From: Fusobacterium sp.
GTDB lineage: Bacteria > Fusobacteriota > Fusobacteriia > Fusobacteriales > Fusobacteriaceae
DNA: 5,873 bases
Reading direction: 5' to 3'
Assembly (NCBI GenBank): GCA_020024855.1
Contig: JAHHTB010000120.1
Span: 1 to 5,873, forward strand
Below are positions 5,193-5,873 of the stretch, piece by piece (within the stretch, counting starts at the first letter, position 1; every line of letters starts with the position of its first letter). The notes beneath the pieces were generated by a model. That model had not been told where the DNA came from, searched no databases, and saw only the letters and a program-made list of their open reading frames with translations. The position numbers were made by a program, and so were the translations under genes.

Positions 5193-5873
5193 TTAAAATT
5201 TAAATGTAGCAGAAAGAGCTATTGCATCTACTTGCTTTTTAAATGTAGTTGTTTCGTGTCCATCTCTAGTTGCTGTTCCATTTTTATAGTCAACATAAGA
5301 GTATGCAACTACAAATTCTTTTGTTTCATCTGGAGTATATTTAACCCCTACACCATACATATCTGCATCAAGGGCATAATCTGTATCCTTATATGTTTTT
5401 TCATTTGCTCCTGTATCAGTGTATTGGTATCCTGCCATTAATGTCCACTTGTCATTTAATTTATAGTCAACCCCGATTGAAACTTCATATCCATTATCAT
5501 AATTATCATAAACACCATTTCTGTTAGCATCTTTTATGAAATAGTAATTTCCTGATGAAAGAAGTGTTATTCTATCTGTAAGCTCATAAGAAACTCCTAA
5601 TGCCATTACTGCGGGAAGATTTCTTCTATCATTTTCTAGCCATTCAGAAATAACTGATTCTTTTCTAAGAGATCCATCTATTTTATTGACTATCATTCCA
5701 TCTATTGTAAGATCCCCCGAAATAACTCCTACTTTATTTGTTTTTAAATCGCCATCAGCTTTAAGATTTAATTCTATTTCACTTTCATATTTAAATCCGA
5801 TATTTAATTTTTCAGTAGGTTGATAGTTAAAACCAACTACTCCTCCTACTCCCCAACCAGTTCTTTCAGAATC
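5193..5873 (-). CDS. Outer-membrane beta-barrel protein, OmpP1/FadL/TodX-like (N-terminus off window)
   Basis: The 3' part of a gene continuing past the right edge; 226 codons are visible with no stop upstream to the edge. Family members form 14-strand outer-membrane channels for hydrophobic compounds such as fatty acids. The visible part begins GWGVGGVVGFNYQPTEKLNIG, followed by FKYESEIELN, a FadL-like G-x-G start and strand pattern. NLPAVMALGVSYELTDRITL is the conserved Leu-Pro segment, and alternating-residue strands follow to the end. The C-terminus ALSATFKF ends in Phe, the outer-membrane barrel assembly signal. Residues 115-126 of the visible part read DANRNGVYDNYD, a loop resembling calcium-binding motifs. 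The ATG at 5696 is internal, not the start. The N-terminal signal peptide and plug are not visible. No terminator hairpin is evident between its stop and the tenA promoter. Substrate is unknown, and a link to thiamine is not supported. Confidence 0.8.
   Translation of the reverse strand, partial: DSERTGWGVGGVVGFNYQPTEKLNIGFKYESEIELNLKADGDLKTNKVGVISGDLTIDGMIVNKIDGSLRKESVISEWLENDRRNLPAVMALGVSYELTDRITLLSSGNYYFIKDANRNGVYDNYDNGYEVSIGVDYKLNDKWTLMAGYQYTDTGANEKTYKDTDYALDADMYGVGVKYTPDETKEFVVAYSYVDYKNGTATRDGHETTTFKKQVDAIALSATFKF

Noticed and set aside
5232..5441. Open frame on the + strand inside the outer-membrane protein gene
   Set aside because: The Cys/Ile/Phe-rich translation has no recognisable domain, and it lies opposite a well-supported coding region.
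5193..5696. Outer-membrane protein gene starting at ATG 5696
   Set aside because: The same frame stays open from 5697 to the window edge and encodes 59 more residues of barrel-like sequence with the FadL-type G-x-G segment, so this ATG is internal.

Overview
The window is AT-rich and carries strong Shine-Dalgarno sites, anaerobic-type thiazole synthesis (ThiH rather than an oxygen-dependent glycine oxidase) and a beta-barrel outer-membrane protein. Together these suggest an anaerobic, low-GC diderm, most likely a Fusobacterium or close relative. The genus is an inference from composition and gene style; there is no rRNA or other marker here.

Layout. On the + strand, positions 2-589 hold two tandem, diverged HU/IHF-like DNA-binding protein genes, followed by a strong hairpin at 591-616. 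Everything else lies on the minus strand and is read from right to left. First comes the 3' part of a FadL/OmpP1-like outer-membrane protein (5193 to the right edge). Next is a consensus sigma-70 promoter, a TPP riboswitch, an intrinsic terminator and tenA (4268-4945). A second consensus promoter, TPP riboswitch and terminator then lead into a tightly packed operon, thiS-thiG-thiH-thiF-thiE (661-3985). The thi operon and the HU pair converge on the 590-660 interval.

How the genes work together. ThiF adenylates the C-terminal Gly-Gly of ThiS, which becomes the sulfur carrier. ThiH (radical SAM) makes dehydroglycine from tyrosine. ThiG condenses dehydroglycine, ThiS-thiocarboxylate and deoxyxylulose phosphate into the thiazole phosphate. 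ThiE joins that to HMP pyrophosphate to give thiamine phosphate. TenA salvages the HMP pyrimidine from thiamine breakdown products. No thiC, thiD or thiM is in the window, so the pyrimidine kinase, and any de novo pyrimidine synthesis, must be encoded elsewhere. Both units look repressed by thiamine pyrophosphate through riboswitch-controlled transcription termination.

The window is mostly explained by known families. The items most worth a second look are the paired promoter/riboswitch/terminator modules and their possible shared antiterminator, the unusual TenA active-site segment, the tandem HU-like pair, the short zinc-less ThiF, and a calcium-loop-like motif in the outer-membrane protein. 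I found no convincing undescribed system. No intergenic stretch exceeds 300 bases.
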